Positions 10,117 through 20,590 are shown, counted from the first letter of the stretch. The stretch: DNA of 64,000 bases from Bacteroidota bacterium (GCA_027484685.1 JAIXSO010000003.1:48375-112374), one strand, 5' to 3'. Made by a program: numbers and translations. Notes: generated by a model not told the origin, from the sequence alone.

Positions 10117-10331
10117 GCAATACTACCCAAGCTTATCAAATTGAAAAGCACATCAAGAATATGAAATCGGCTAACTATATCCGTAACTTTTTGAAGTATC
10201 CTGAAATTGCTGACAAACTTTTTTCAAAAAAACTTAATCGTTTTTATGTTGGTTCATCTGATAAGTTTATAACCCTAGATACAATTCATAAAAAAGCCAA
10301 TCTAAACGACTGGCTTTACTTTCATTTATAA
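10117..10331 (+). pseudogene. Scrambled GIY-YIG endonuclease remnant
   Basis: The only open frame here would have to start inside the tRNA and run through its terminator, so it is not a normal gene. The part after the terminator first resembles the C-terminus of small GIY-YIG proteins (AYQIEKHIKNMKSANYI), then abruptly the N-terminal core of the same family (LNRFYVGSSDKF, later HKKANLNDWLYF). C-terminal before N-terminal pieces in one frame suggests the collapsed remains of two tandem copies. The end overlaps the 3' end of the convergent methyltransferase gene by 10 nt. The family assignment comes from recalled motifs. Confidence 0.55.
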
Positions 10332-11221
10332 GTTTCAATAATTATTCTATCTCCCGCTACTCCAAACCATTTGGTTAAATAATAATTTATGTGCTGAAAA
10401 ACATATTTAACTGTATTTTCTATAAATGATCCTCGCAAAGGAATGGTGCTTGGATGCTTCACTTCTTCGGTAATAATGGTTTTGCTAAACCCACATTCAG
10501 CAAACATGCGCCTAGCTGTTTTTGCGCTAAATTCAGTTAAATGAAATGGAGGAATGCGCATGGTTTTTTGTGAACCAATTAATTTATAAACCATAAAACC
10601 TAGTTTACTCGATATTAAGTTTAACGTTCCTGGAAGTTGAATTAATGCCACTCCTCCAGGCTTTAAAATTTTATAGGTTAATTGCATGGCTTCAGTTGGA
10701 TTGGTAAAATGTTCTAACACATCGCCCATTAATACCACATCAAAATAATTTTCGGGTAATTCATTATTCAATAAACTAAAATCATAAGGCTTATTAATAA
10801 TATCAATGCCAAAATTTTTGCGTCCAAATTCGGCCGCAAAGCTCGAAAGTTCAATTCCTTTTACGTTGTAACCCTCTTTTTTTAAAGCATACAAAAAATT
10901 ACCTGTTGCACAACCTACATCTAAAACATTTCCTGTTTGACAATATTTTTTCATGTGTTGAACGCCATCGGCATAATCGCCAGCCGACAGTAAATCAACA
11001 TAAGCCACTTCCATGTGATGCGTTTCTTTATCGTTTCCTGTAAAATAATCAGACGCATACATTTCTACAATTTCATCATCGCTGGGGCGAGGCCAAATAG
11101 AAACTAGCTCACAATTAGCACATTTAACACCCCATAAAAAACGATCTTTAAAAGCATATCTAAAAGGAATGGTATTTCCTTCTTTACATCCACACAAGTT
11201 ACAGTCAAAGTTAACTTTCAT
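10322..11221 (-). CDS. Class I SAM-dependent methyltransferase with N-terminal Cys4 zinc site
   Basis: 299 residues. A Cys4 motif (C7-x2-C10 and C34-x2-C37) is followed by the SAM-binding glycine motif VLDVGCATGNFL, an acidic end of strand two (GIEL) and the post-motif VVLMGDVLEHF. This arrangement is typical of sugar or surface-polysaccharide methyltransferases related to the C-methyltransferase group, but the substrate is unknown. It stands alone between the GIY-YIG remnant and a divergent LiaF-like gene. Confidence 0.85.
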   Translation of the reverse strand: MKVNFDCNLCGCKEGNTIPFRYAFKDRFLWGVKCANCELVSIWPRPSDDEIVEMYASDYFTGNDKETHHMEVAYVDLLSAGDYADGVQHMKKYCQTGNVLDVGCATGNFLYALKKEGYNVKGIELSSFAAEFGRKNFGIDIINKPYDFSLLNNELPENYFDVVLMGDVLEHFTNPTEAMQLTYKILKPGGVALIQLPGTLNLISSKLGFMVYKLIGSQKTMRIPPFHLTEFSAKTARRMFAECGFSKTIITEEVKHPSTIPLRGSFIENTVKYVFQHINYYLTKWFGVAGDRIIIETYK

Positions 11222-11289
11222 TCAGGTTTATTATTTTTACTGACAAAATAAACCAATTTAAGCTAAGTACCAAAATTTTGAATTTTAAA

Positions 11290-11415
11290 CGTGCATTTGC
11301 ATTAGGGGCTGGCGTGTAAATCCTTTTATAGCCAAGCCTTTGCAGAGGATAAAAGATTGGAACAAAGACCCGACCTGCCTTGTTTGGGTTTGCGGGCTGT
11401 GGCGGGTAATGCCCA
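11290..11415. repeat. GC-rich insert-like segment, candidate interspersed repeat
   Basis: Within the 346 bp gap between the methyltransferase and LiaF-like genes, this stretch is clearly richer in G and C than its surroundings (for example TTGCGGGCTGTGGCGGGTAA). It contains a small stem CTTTTAT/ATAAAAG around 11323-11357 and has no protein-like frame that I recognise: the two overlapping short open frames are shadows of each other. Its composition suggests an interspersed non-coding repeat; only one copy is in the window, so this cannot be shown here. Confidence 0.4.
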
Positions 11416-11459
11416 AATTTTTTATAACAAGAAAACATTTCAGGTATTGACTTTTTATG

Positions 11460-11498
11460 GTTCACCTACTTTTTTATACAGTTCACCTACTTTTTTTA
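11460..11498 (+). repeat. Two direct repeats of 17-18 bp, period 21 bp
   Basis: GTTCACCTAC followed by a T-run and A occurs at 11460-11476 and again at 11481-11498. The repeats precede the LiaF-like gene; a TACATTTG -7-like box follows at 11540-11547. They could be a regulator site or simple slippage. Confidence 0.5.
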
Positions 11499-11567
11499 CC
11501 GTTATACCTAAATGCTGTTTTATGGTAACTGATAGTTTTTACATTTGTAGCATAATTATTACAAAAA

Positions 11568-12299
11568 ATGGAAGATTTTAAAGATAGACGATTCAATAAT
11601 TCAAGCACCAACGGAAGAGTAATGGCTGGAATTGTGCTTTTTATAGTTGGAATAATATTGTTTGCAAAGCAATTAGGAGTTGAGTTTCCATATTGGTTAT
11701 TTAGATGGGAAATGTTCTTAATTGTTTTAGGATTTTTTATTGGTGCCAAACACTCGTTTAAACGCAATGGTTGGTTAGTACCCGTATTTATTGGGGTGTT
11801 TTTCTTATTAGACGATTGGATGATTGGTATTGAATTAAAACGCTTCTTTTGGCCAACATTGATACTAATTATTGCCGCTGCCATGATAATTTCTCCATTC
11901 AAAAAAAAAAAGTGGGAACAAAGCTTTAATACATTAAATAGCGATACCAATAGCAATGATGATATAATGGATACAACCACCATATTGGGAGGAGTAAAAA
12001 AAAGCATATTGAGTAAAAACTTTAAAGGTGGGCAAATTTTTAACGTGTTTGGTGGAGTAGAAATTGACTTATCGCAAGCCGATATTGATGGCATTGTGAT
12101 GATAGATATTACTCAAGTATTTGGTGGAACAAAATTAATTATCCCTGCCCATTGGGAACTAAAATCGGAAATAACATCGGTATTAGGAGGTGTGGAAGAT
12201 AAACGTAAAAATCTATCAGCATTAAATATTGCCGAAGGTAAAACACTTATTATACGTGGTACAAGTATATTGGGTGGAATTGATATAAAATCGTTTTAA
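11568..12299 (+). CDS. LiaF-like membrane protein
   Basis: 243 residues. The N-terminal half has four closely spaced hydrophobic segments (GIVLFIVGIILF, MFLIVLGFFIGA, LVPVFIGVFFLL, FFWPTLILIIAAAMII), followed by the cytoplasmic FKKKK. The C-terminal half is a glycine-rich beta domain with repeated LGG/FGG turns (TILGGVKKS, NVFGGVEIDLS, QVFGGTKLIIP, SVLGGVEDK), as in the cell-wall-active antibiotic response / LiaF C-terminal domain. In Bacillus LiaF restrains the LiaRS two-component system. Here a LytS/LytTR pair lies 0.4 kb downstream in the same direction, consistent with a cell-envelope stress role by analogy. Confidence 0.85.
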   Translation: MEDFKDRRFNNSSTNGRVMAGIVLFIVGIILFAKQLGVEFPYWLFRWEMFLIVLGFFIGAKHSFKRNGWLVPVFIGVFFLLDDWMIGIELKRFFWPTLILIIAAAMIISPFKKKKWEQSFNTLNSDTNSNDDIMDTTTILGGVKKSILSKNFKGGQIFNVFGGVEIDLSQADIDGIVMIDITQVFGGTKLIIPAHWELKSEITSVLGGVEDKRKNLSALNIAEGKTLIIRGTSILGGIDIKSF

Positions 12300-12325
12300 G
12301 TAAAAATATAAAAAGTTAAGTAAAA

Positions 12326-12661
12326 ATGGTATTCTTAGCAAAATTAGTATTCAGTATTTCATCGGCTAACGATTGTTTTCATTACGATGATCAATTAAGA
12401 GTGATAATGGCCAATAACAGGCACGAAGCTTTAATGAAAGCCAAAATTTTAGGCATAAAAGAAGAAGAAAATTTTATGTTAGAAAGCATTACATCTGTTT
12501 CGTGGAAATTTGTAGATGTAATGGAAATTAAAGCTTTGGAAGATTTAAAAGACGGCATGGAACTTTACTCGCATACGCGCGAAAACGAGCCCAACAATGC
12601 TTACGAAAGTTATGTGGTTCATACTGCGAATAATTTAATAGCTGAAACCATTTTGGTATAA
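12326..12661 (+). CDS. DUF4288-like protein
   Basis: 111 residues, no signal peptide. The beginning VFLAKLVFSISSAND, the middle FHYDDQLRVIMANNRHEAL with KAKILGIKEEE, and the ending SYVVH fit the DUF4288 family of small proteins of unknown function. It lies 26 nt after the LiaF-like gene and 17 nt before the LytS-like kinase, so it is probably part of that operon. Confidence 0.75.
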   Translation: MVFLAKLVFSISSANDCFHYDDQLRVIMANNRHEALMKAKILGIKEEENFMLESITSVSWKFVDVMEIKALEDLKDGMELYSHTRENEPNNAYESYVVHTANNLIAETILV

Positions 12662-12678
12662 AAAATTTACTTAAAAAT

Positions 12679-13725
12679 TTGAATAATTACCTTCGTATAG
12701 TACTTGTATTTACCTTTTGGAACTTACTATTTAGTGCAGTTCAATTTTGGATAATTATTGAGTTTAACAACGATTTTTTTAAAGCGCTTTACGATTCAGT
12801 AATTAGTAATACCATTATTACTGTTATCAGTTTTGCGCTGTTTTATATTTCAAAAAATATTCACCTACAAGCTTTTCACTTTGTAAAACCAATTGCCATT
12901 TTAGGTGCAGGTGTTTTTGGCTCTTATTACTTACAAAAAACTTGTATTTCGTTGGCTGTTAATGATGTTAATTACGACCTTTTTGTTAGCCAAAGTTATA
13001 AGCTGCGTTTGGTATTTAACTTTTTGCTCATTAACAGTGCTGGCCTAGTTAGTTTTATATGGAATTATAAAAGTAACAAACAAGCCGAACAAGCCCAAAT
13101 AACAGAAAATGAAAAGCTTTTAAAAGAAGCCGAATTATTGAATTTACGTCAACAAATTCAACCGCATTTTTTATTTAATAGTTTAAACTCTATAAGTGCT
13201 TTATTGGTTATTAAACCCAATTTGGCTCAAAAAATGATTCAAGAGTTGGCCGATTTTTTAAGAGGAACCTTAAAAAAAGATAGTAATGCTTTGGTTTCAC
13301 TTCAATCGGAAATAAATCATTTGCAACTATACTTAAACATTGAAATGGTAAGGTTTGAACATAGGCTTTTAATTGATTACAAAATTGATGAAAGTACCAA
13401 AGAAATGCTATTACCTTCGTTATTATTACAGCCAATTGTAGAAAATGCCATAAAATTTGGATTGTATGGCACTACCGATAAAATTACTATAAGTATTAGC
13501 AGTAAAAAATTTCATGAAATGCTGTTAATTGAAGTAACCAATCCTTTTGACCAAGAAGCTACCACACAAAATAAAGGCGCTGGTTTTGGTTTAAACTCCA
13601 TTGCCCGAAGGCTGTATTTACTCTACGCTAGGCACGATTTACTAAAAGTAAACACTTTACAAAATACCTTTACTACCCAAATATTAATTCCTCAAACTGT
13701 AAGCCATGAAAGTAATAATAATTGA
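12679..13725 (+). CDS. LytS-type sensor histidine kinase
   Basis: 348 residues. Four hydrophobic segments occupy residues 1-135, then a short coiled coil and the His_kinase domain of the LytS/YehU class (LRQQIQPHFLFNSLNSISAL, phospho-acceptor His near residue 161), then HATPase (LLLQPIVENAIKFG, GAGFGLNSI). No ATG is available in this frame; the best start is TTG at 12679, 17 nt after the DUF4288 gene. Its last 20 nt overlap the LytTR regulator gene, so the pair is translationally coupled. Confidence 0.92.
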   Translation: MNNYLRIVLVFTFWNLLFSAVQFWIIIEFNNDFFKALYDSVISNTIITVISFALFYISKNIHLQAFHFVKPIAILGAGVFGSYYLQKTCISLAVNDVNYDLFVSQSYKLRLVFNFLLINSAGLVSFIWNYKSNKQAEQAQITENEKLLKEAELLNLRQQIQPHFLFNSLNSISALLVIKPNLAQKMIQELADFLRGTLKKDSNALVSLQSEINHLQLYLNIEMVRFEHRLLIDYKIDESTKEMLLPSLLLQPIVENAIKFGLYGTTDKITISISSKKFHEMLLIEVTNPFDQEATTQNKGAGFGLNSIARRLYLLYARHDLLKVNTLQNTFTTQILIPQTVSHESNNN

Positions 13726-14440
13726 CGATGAGCCTTTGGCGCAAAGTATTGTGGTTCATTACTTATCGTTTTACCCAAATATTGAAATTGTGGCTAGGTG
13801 TAACGATGGTTTTGAGGGCGTAAAAGCCATTATGCAATACCAGCCTGATTTGATTTTTTTAGATATTCAAATGCCTAAAATTACAGGGTTTGAAATGTTA
13901 GAATTAATTGAAAATAAGCCAAAAGTTATTTTTACGACTGCTTTTGATGAATACGCTTTAAAAGCATTTGACCAAAATGCCATAGACTATTTGTTAAAAC
14001 CATTTAGCCAAGAAAGGTTTGATAAAGCCATGCAAAAGTGTTTGGCAAATAATGATAAAACATTGTCTGTAAACAATTCGGAACCACTGCTAAATACGAG
14101 CAATAATGAGCTAGAAACACGTGTGGTGGTAAAGCACCAAGGCAATATAAAAATAATACAAACTGTAGATATTTTATACTTAGAAGCTTATGACGATTAT
14201 GTAAAAATTCATACTGCCGAAAATGTATTTGTAAAGAAAAAAACCATGAGCTATTTTGAGCAAGCTTTTAACCCTAAGCAGTTTGTAAGAGTGCATCGCT
14301 CGTTTATTATTCAGGTAAATCAAATTAATAAAATGGAGGCCAACGATAAAGAAACCATGGTAGCCATTTTAAAAAATGGAACCAAAATTCCTTTGAGCAA
14401 AACAGGTTATCCCAAACTAAAAGCAGTTTTAGGAATTTAA
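13706..14440 (+). CDS. LytTR-family response regulator
   Basis: 244 residues. Receiver domain with acidic pocket D7-D8, phospho-acceptor D53 in LIFLDIQMP, and the conserved Lys in YLLKPF near residue 101. The C-terminal LytTR DNA-binding domain is visible from about residue 140 (VVVKHQGNIKIIQTVDILYL, KTMSYFE, FVRVHRSFIIQVNQI). It is the partner of the overlapping LytS-like kinase. The likely regulon is the upstream LiaF-like gene region, which is inference. Confidence 0.95.
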   Translation: MKVIIIDDEPLAQSIVVHYLSFYPNIEIVARCNDGFEGVKAIMQYQPDLIFLDIQMPKITGFEMLELIENKPKVIFTTAFDEYALKAFDQNAIDYLLKPFSQERFDKAMQKCLANNDKTLSVNNSEPLLNTSNNELETRVVVKHQGNIKIIQTVDILYLEAYDDYVKIHTAENVFVKKKTMSYFEQAFNPKQFVRVHRSFIIQVNQINKMEANDKETMVAILKNGTKIPLSKTGYPKLKAVLGI

Positions 14441-14461
14441 AAAGAAAGTTACCTTTACCCC

Positions 14462-14950
14462 ATGAAAATTTCGATGATTGTAGCAGCCGATGAGCAAAAT
14501 GGAATTGGGGTAAATAATGAATTGCTTTGCCATTTGCCTGCCGATTTAAAATATTTTAGAAACTTAACTACAGGCCATGCCATACTAATGGGCCGTAAAA
14601 CTTACGATAGCATTGGTAAACCATTGCCAAACAGAACCAATATTATTATTAGCCGAAACACCAATTCTATTGAGGGTTGCCATGTGTTTAATAGTATTGA
14701 AGCAGGAATTGATTTTGCAAAATCGCTAAACGAAACTGAGTTATTTATAATTGGTGGCGATAGCATTTACAAACAAAGTTTAGCTTTAACCAATGCCGTT
14801 TATTTAACACGCATTCACCACACGTTTAATGCTGATGCCTTTTTTCCAAAATTAGATGAAACAAGTTGGCAATTAACCAATAACGAAAAGCACTTAGCTG
14901 ACGAAAAGAATAAATTTGATTACAGTTTTCAGGTGTTTGAAAAGGTATAA
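14462..14950 (+). CDS. folA: Dihydrofolate reductase
   Basis: 162 residues, normal length. It reduces dihydrofolate to tetrahydrofolate with NADPH. Motifs: N-terminal MIVAADEQNGIGVNNELLCHLPADLKYF (given here as its two halves, IVAADEQNGIG and HLPADLKYF; the Asp of PADLKYF is the catalytic acid), GRKTYDSIG, LPNRTNIIISR and IIGGDSIY. It begins 21 nt after the LytTR gene and probably rides on the same transcript. A weak hairpin without a T-run (14960-14986) follows. Confidence 0.97.
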   Translation: MKISMIVAADEQNGIGVNNELLCHLPADLKYFRNLTTGHAILMGRKTYDSIGKPLPNRTNIIISRNTNSIEGCHVFNSIEAGIDFAKSLNETELFIIGGDSIYKQSLALTNAVYLTRIHHTFNADAFFPKLDETSWQLTNNEKHLADEKNKFDYSFQVFEKV

Positions 14951-15002
14951 AGTATCATCAATGCCATCTCTTAAAGCGGTGGCATTGGTAATAAGATAAA
15001 TT

Positions 15003-16703
15003 TTACTCCACCAATTTTCCTTGCTTTATTTTTTCATCTAAAAACTCACCAGTTGAGTTATTGGTCTTGGCTTTATTCCAATATTTAATAGCTTCTTCTT
15101 TTTCGCCAAGTTTGTATAAAATATCGCCATAATGTTCTAAAACTTCACCGCTATTGGGCGAAAGTTTTAGCGATTGTTCAATATAACTTTTGGCTTTTTC
15201 GTATTCTTTTTTCTGGTATAAAATCCAACCATAAGTATCTAAATAACTTGCACTATTAGGTTCAATTTGTAAACTTAAAAAACTCATACTATCTGCTTTA
15301 TCCAAGTTTTCTTTACGTAAACTTAAAAAGTAAGCATAGTTGTTAAGCGCATAAGCGTTTTCAGGATTTAACAATAATGCTTGTTCATAAATGGAGTCCA
15401 CTAAATGTGGCTTTTTAGCATAATGAGCAGCATCGCCTGCAATACTTAAAAGTTGAATTTTAAGTTCATCATTTTCAACCACAAATTCTACTCCTTTTAA
15501 AGCAGCATCTATAGCCATATCGTATTTTTTAAACTGCAAACAAGCATAAGCTTTGGAGTTATAAAATAATGGTTCCGTTGGAAAATTAGATAAGGCTTCT
15601 TCGCAATCGGCTAATAAAAACTCATTGTTACTCAACTCTTGATCGCAGTATAAAATCTGTTGCCAAACTTGGTAATTACCACCTTCAAACTTAGCAGCAA
15701 GCAAATATTCTTCTCTAGCTTCGGCATATTTTTTATCTTGTAACAACAAATCAGCTTTAAGCATTGATGCACTTGCTTCACCTTTATTGGCTTGTTTAAA
15801 AATATCAATTAACTCATAAGCTTGTTTCCTTTTTTCACCTTCGGCAATTGGAGTAATAAACGATACCAAAATTTGAATTTTAAATTTCGCCTCCATATCC
15901 TGCGAGCCAATGGCTTTTTTAAGATAAGTGTAAGCCAAATCGTGTTTACCTTGTGATTTATAATAATCGCATAAGGCTATGCTAGCATAACCGTTATTTG
16001 GGTCTTCTTTTAAAATTTCGTTGTAAATTGCTATTGCCTTTTTGTCATCTTTTTTACTCAAATACAAATCGGCCAACATGCCTTTATATTTAATATCAGG
16101 ATATAATTTGTTTAAACGTTCTACTTCCTTTATGGCTTTATTAATTTTATTACTTTGTAAAAAAACTTGTTCCTTTTTAATAATTACTTCCTCTTTTGGG
16201 CCGATTAATTTTTCAACTTTATCTAATATTTTTATTGATTTTTTGTATTTACCTGCGTAAAAAAAGTTAGAAGCAGCTTCGTATAAATAGTTCAATTCAG
16301 GCTTCAAATTATCGTACATTTGTAAATACAAATTAGCCGATTTTTCATATTCGCGATTCGATTTAAATAAATCGGCTAACAAATTATTATACCAAATATT
16401 TTTAGGGTTAAGCTGAACTGCCACTTGAGCAAATCGCACAGCCTCTTTCACATTCTTTTTTAAATAGTTAATTTCAGCTATTTGGTAAAACACATTGGCA
16501 TTTTCTTTATCTAAAATAATAGCTTCTCTAAAGGCAAGGTCGGCTTCATTTAAATTGCCTTGCATTTTTTCCTTCATGGCCCTAAAATAAACCTTATCAA
16601 AGGCCATTCTTTGCTCTTCGGTTAAATTACCGGTTTGAGCAAAAGTACTTAAGCCACTTAACAATAAGCCCATTAAGAGCATTTTATATATTATACTTTT
16701 CAA
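15003..16703 (-). CDS. Exported tetratricopeptide-repeat protein
   Basis: 566 residues. The signal peptide ends GLSTFAQ; the rest is TPR repeats (for example NVFYQIAEINYLKKNVKEA, YASIALCDYYKSQGKHDLA, ALNNYAYFLSLRKENLDKA, LEHYGDILYKLGEKEEA). It should be a periplasmic or outer-membrane-associated scaffold. The frame begins with TTG at 16703, which gives a Lys-containing signal peptide; an ATG at 16682 would leave it without a positive charge, so I prefer the TTG. It lies behind the methionine cluster but 100 nt apart from it. Confidence 0.88.
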   Translation of the reverse strand: MKSIIYKMLLMGLLLSGLSTFAQTGNLTEEQRMAFDKVYFRAMKEKMQGNLNEADLAFREAIILDKENANVFYQIAEINYLKKNVKEAVRFAQVAVQLNPKNIWYNNLLADLFKSNREYEKSANLYLQMYDNLKPELNYLYEAASNFFYAGKYKKSIKILDKVEKLIGPKEEVIIKKEQVFLQSNKINKAIKEVERLNKLYPDIKYKGMLADLYLSKKDDKKAIAIYNEILKEDPNNGYASIALCDYYKSQGKHDLAYTYLKKAIGSQDMEAKFKIQILVSFITPIAEGEKRKQAYELIDIFKQANKGEASASMLKADLLLQDKKYAEAREEYLLAAKFEGGNYQVWQQILYCDQELSNNEFLLADCEEALSNFPTEPLFYNSKAYACLQFKKYDMAIDAALKGVEFVVENDELKIQLLSIAGDAAHYAKKPHLVDSIYEQALLLNPENAYALNNYAYFLSLRKENLDKADSMSFLSLQIEPNSASYLDTYGWILYQKKEYEKAKSYIEQSLKLSPNSGEVLEHYGDILYKLGEKEEAIKYWNKAKTNNSTGEFLDEKIKQGKLVE

Positions 16704-16809
16704 TTTGATTTGTTATAAAAAACAAACATACAATTTTTGAAAGTTTAATGCTAAAATTCGTCAGGCTATATTGCCATTTATAAAAAGTTTGATGGTAAAA
16801 AGACTCAAT

Positions 16810-17997
16810 TTAAGAAAAGATAATCACTGAAATATCATTGCTTTCTAGCCAATTTTTGTATTCATATAACTTATTCAAATAGATTTTTCCTTTAACAGCA
16901 CGGCTATTTTCAAATGATAAATTTTCTTCAATATCCAACTCAAGTAAATCAATATCAATGTTTTTATTATATCTAACATATACTTTTACTTGTTGGAAAA
17001 TATCATACTTAATAAAGTTTTGCTTTCGCAATTTGGTATAACCATATCCATTACTTTTTTTAGACGAAATAACATCGGCTAGCACTGCTGCTCCAGTTGG
17101 TTTACTGCCTGCACCTTTGCCATAATAAAATTGTTCTCCACTAAATTCAGCATTCACCACTACCCCATTATTTTCAGCATTTACATGGTACAATTGCTCA
17201 CTACTTTTTACAAATTGCGGAGCTACATAAAGTAATAATTTACCCTGAATATTTACTGATGCATGTGCAACTAGTTTTATAATAAATCCATTGTTTTTAG
17301 CGTATAGAATATCATCATTACCAATACGAGTAATTCCGTAATTAAACACATCGGTTGGTTTAACTATAACACCAAAAGCGTGGGCGTTAATAATTACTAA
17401 TTTATTTAAGGCATCAAGGCCTTCTACATCTAAAGTTGGGTCTGACTCCGCAAAGCCAAGTTCTTGTGCTTGTTTCAATGCTTGATTGTAATTTAAGTTT
17501 TGATTGAAAATACCTGATAAAATATAATTACTTGTTCCATTCAAAATTCCCTCTACCGAATGAATATTTTCATTAGCAAAATATTCATCCAAAATTTTAA
17601 TAATTGGAATGCTTGCAGCCGATGAAGCTTCATAAAAAAGTTTGCCACCATTGGATTTAAGCAAGGCATAAAGTTCTTCAAAATTTTCGGCCAACATGCG
17701 TTTATTAGCTGTTACTAAAGTATTGCCATCGCCCAAAACTTTTTTGGCTATAGCTAACGCATCATTGTTATTATTTATAACTTCTACTACTGTTTTTAAA
17801 TTAGTATCCGCTAAAATTATATTAGCCTCATAAGATAAATTTTGATTTTCATCTAACAGATGATTTGCTTCATGCTTAACTACTATTTGCTGGGTATTAA
17901 TGGCTAATTCAGGGTGTAATTGTATTAAATTATAAAAACCCTTACCCACCACTCCATAGCCAAATAGACCAATATTTAATTCTGTTTCTGTTATCAT
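16810..17997 (-). CDS. hom: Homoserine dehydrogenase
   Basis: 395 residues. It reduces aspartate semialdehyde to homoserine, the branch point to methionine and threonine. Visible: Rossmann GYGVVGKGF at residue 13, NGTSNYIL, the substrate/catalytic block GFAESDPTLDVEGLDALNKL, and GKGAGSKPTGAAVLAD. There is no C-terminal ACT domain (only about 75 residues follow), so classical allosteric threonine feedback is not evident. It begins 1 nt after metX and is the last gene of metY-metX-hom, supplying homoserine for the acetyltransferase. Confidence 0.95.
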   Translation of the reverse strand: MITETELNIGLFGYGVVGKGFYNLIQLHPELAINTQQIVVKHEANHLLDENQNLSYEANIILADTNLKTVVEVINNNNDALAIAKKVLGDGNTLVTANKRMLAENFEELYALLKSNGGKLFYEASSAASIPIIKILDEYFANENIHSVEGILNGTSNYILSGIFNQNLNYNQALKQAQELGFAESDPTLDVEGLDALNKLVIINAHAFGVIVKPTDVFNYGITRIGNDDILYAKNNGFIIKLVAHASVNIQGKLLLYVAPQFVKSSEQLYHVNAENNGVVVNAEFSGEQFYYGKGAGSKPTGAAVLADVISSKKSNGYGYTKLRKQNFIKYDIFQQVKVYVRYNKNIDIDLLELDIEENLSFENSRAVKGKIYLNKLYEYKNWLESNDISVIIFS

Positions 17998-17998
17998 T

Positions 17999-19069
17999 TT
18001 AATTGTTATTTAGTACTACTGTTAAATTATTTTTTATACAATTACTTATTATTTTTTGTTTACATAAAAACGCCCTGATGATGCGTTCTATCTTTTCGTT
18101 TTCAATTAAAAAACCATCATGTCCATAAATGGAATCTATACAAGCAAAGCTGGCATTTTTGATTTTGGCTGCTAATAACCTTTGTTCTTCAATTGGGAAC
18201 AATAAATCTGATTTAATCCCAATAATTAAAGCTTTAGCTTCTATGGTTTTCAACGCATTGGCAATTGATTTTCTACCACGCCCAACATGGTGTGAGTCCA
18301 TACTTTTGGTTAATGAATAATAGGAAAATGCATTAAACCTTAACGCCAATTTTTTACCTTGATAGTTTTGATAAGAGCTAGCTTTATAATCATCAATTTT
18401 ATTATAATCAGTTTCGCGTTGTGTTAAATTATAAGGCTCATAATTTCTGTAAGAAAGCAAAGCAATTGACCTTGCAACAGCCAAGCCTCTTAAACCTGCT
18501 TGATCATGTTTTTCAGCCCAAGTAACATCAGTTTCAATAGCCATGCGTTGGCTTTGGTTAAAGGCAATTCCCCATGAAGAATGAACAGCATTAGTAGCCA
18601 ATAAAATAATATGTTCAAATAAATTTGGCGCTTCAATACTCCATTCTAATAACTGCATCCCTCCCATTGAACCACCAATGCCAATATGAATTTTTTCAAT
18701 ACCAAATCGCTTTTGCAACAAGGCAAACATTTTAATCATGTCTCGAATGGTAATGATTGGAAAATCGTGGTAGTAAGGCTTCCCAGTTTCAGTATTAATG
18801 CTCAAAGGACTGATGCTTCCATAGCACGAACCGGGCACATTGACACATATAATAAAGTATTTTTCAACATCAAAAACTTTATGGTACCCAACCAAACCAT
18901 CCCACCATTCTAATGGATTAGCATTGGCAGTTAAGGCATGAAAAACCCATACTACATTGCTTTTATCCGCATTTAGTTTACCAAAAGTTTGATAACTTAA
19001 ATGAAAGTTGGGTAATATTTTACCAGACTCTAACTGAAACGACTTGGTGTAATTAAAAATATAACTCAT
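17999..19069 (-). CDS. metX: Homoserine O-acetyltransferase
   Basis: 356 residues, alpha/beta-hydrolase fold. It acetylates homoserine with acetyl-CoA. The nucleophile elbow is GGSMGGMQLLEW; upstream one sees ALTANANPLEWWDGLVG and PGSCYGSISP, later MDSHHVGRGR, and the catalytic His in YGHDGFL near the C-terminus. Family members use acetyl- or succinyl-CoA; the sequence looks like the MetX type. It sits 47 nt after metY and 1 nt before hom, so the three enzymes make homocysteine from aspartate semialdehyde in one operon. Confidence 0.94.
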   Translation of the reverse strand: MSYIFNYTKSFQLESGKILPNFHLSYQTFGKLNADKSNVVWVFHALTANANPLEWWDGLVGYHKVFDVEKYFIICVNVPGSCYGSISPLSINTETGKPYYHDFPIITIRDMIKMFALLQKRFGIEKIHIGIGGSMGGMQLLEWSIEAPNLFEHIILLATNAVHSSWGIAFNQSQRMAIETDVTWAEKHDQAGLRGLAVARSIALLSYRNYEPYNLTQRETDYNKIDDYKASSYQNYQGKKLALRFNAFSYYSLTKSMDSHHVGRGRKSIANALKTIEAKALIIGIKSDLLFPIEEQRLLAAKIKNASFACIDSIYGHDGFLIENEKIERIIRAFLCKQKIISNCIKNNLTVVLNNN

Positions 19070-19116
19070 GGTTTTGGTTTAAATGGATTGGTTGGGTAAT
19101 GATTAGAAAATTAAGT

Positions 19117-20463
<1,347 letters not shown>

Positions 20464-20500
20464 TTATTAATTGAAATTTTATTGATTTGATTTAAGGCAT

Positions 20501-20539
20501 AAAAAAAGCCTTCTCATACAGTTACGAGAAGGCTTTTTT
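20501..20539 (-). terminator. Attenuator terminator immediately before metY
   Basis: 14 bp perfect inverted repeat (20502-20515 with 20526-20539), 10 nt loop, followed on the minus strand by seven T. It sits 52 nt before the metY start and 22 nt after the stop of leader peptide 1, where only a regulated terminator makes sense. Confidence 0.9.
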
Positions 20540-20590
20540 GTAATAATTGTTAAGTAATACTTTACTTAAAACACAAATTTCCTCTCGCAA
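20522..20590 (-). promoter_or_regulatory. Predicted antiterminator of leader 1
   Basis: The minus-strand segment 20590-20581 (TTGCGAGAGG), inside the leader peptide gene, can form ten pairs with 20522-20532, part of the 5' arm and loop of the terminator, with one bulged U and one G-U. It starts 8 nt after the last Met codon of the sensing block. Pairing excludes the terminator. Confidence 0.7.

Noticed and set aside
10041..10331. 96-codon open frame starting inside tRNA-Asn
   Set aside because: It would need translation through the tRNA and its terminator; only the part after 10117 has recognisable protein-like content, and that is scrambled.
11211..11581. Short open frames on both strands in the methyltransferase-LiaF gap
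   Set aside because: They overlap each other in the GC-rich block, begin or end inside neighbours, and have no domain, signal or promoter support.
14960..14986. Hairpin after dihydrofolate reductase as an intrinsic terminator
   Set aside because: The stem has 9 pairs including a G-U, but no T-run follows on either strand.
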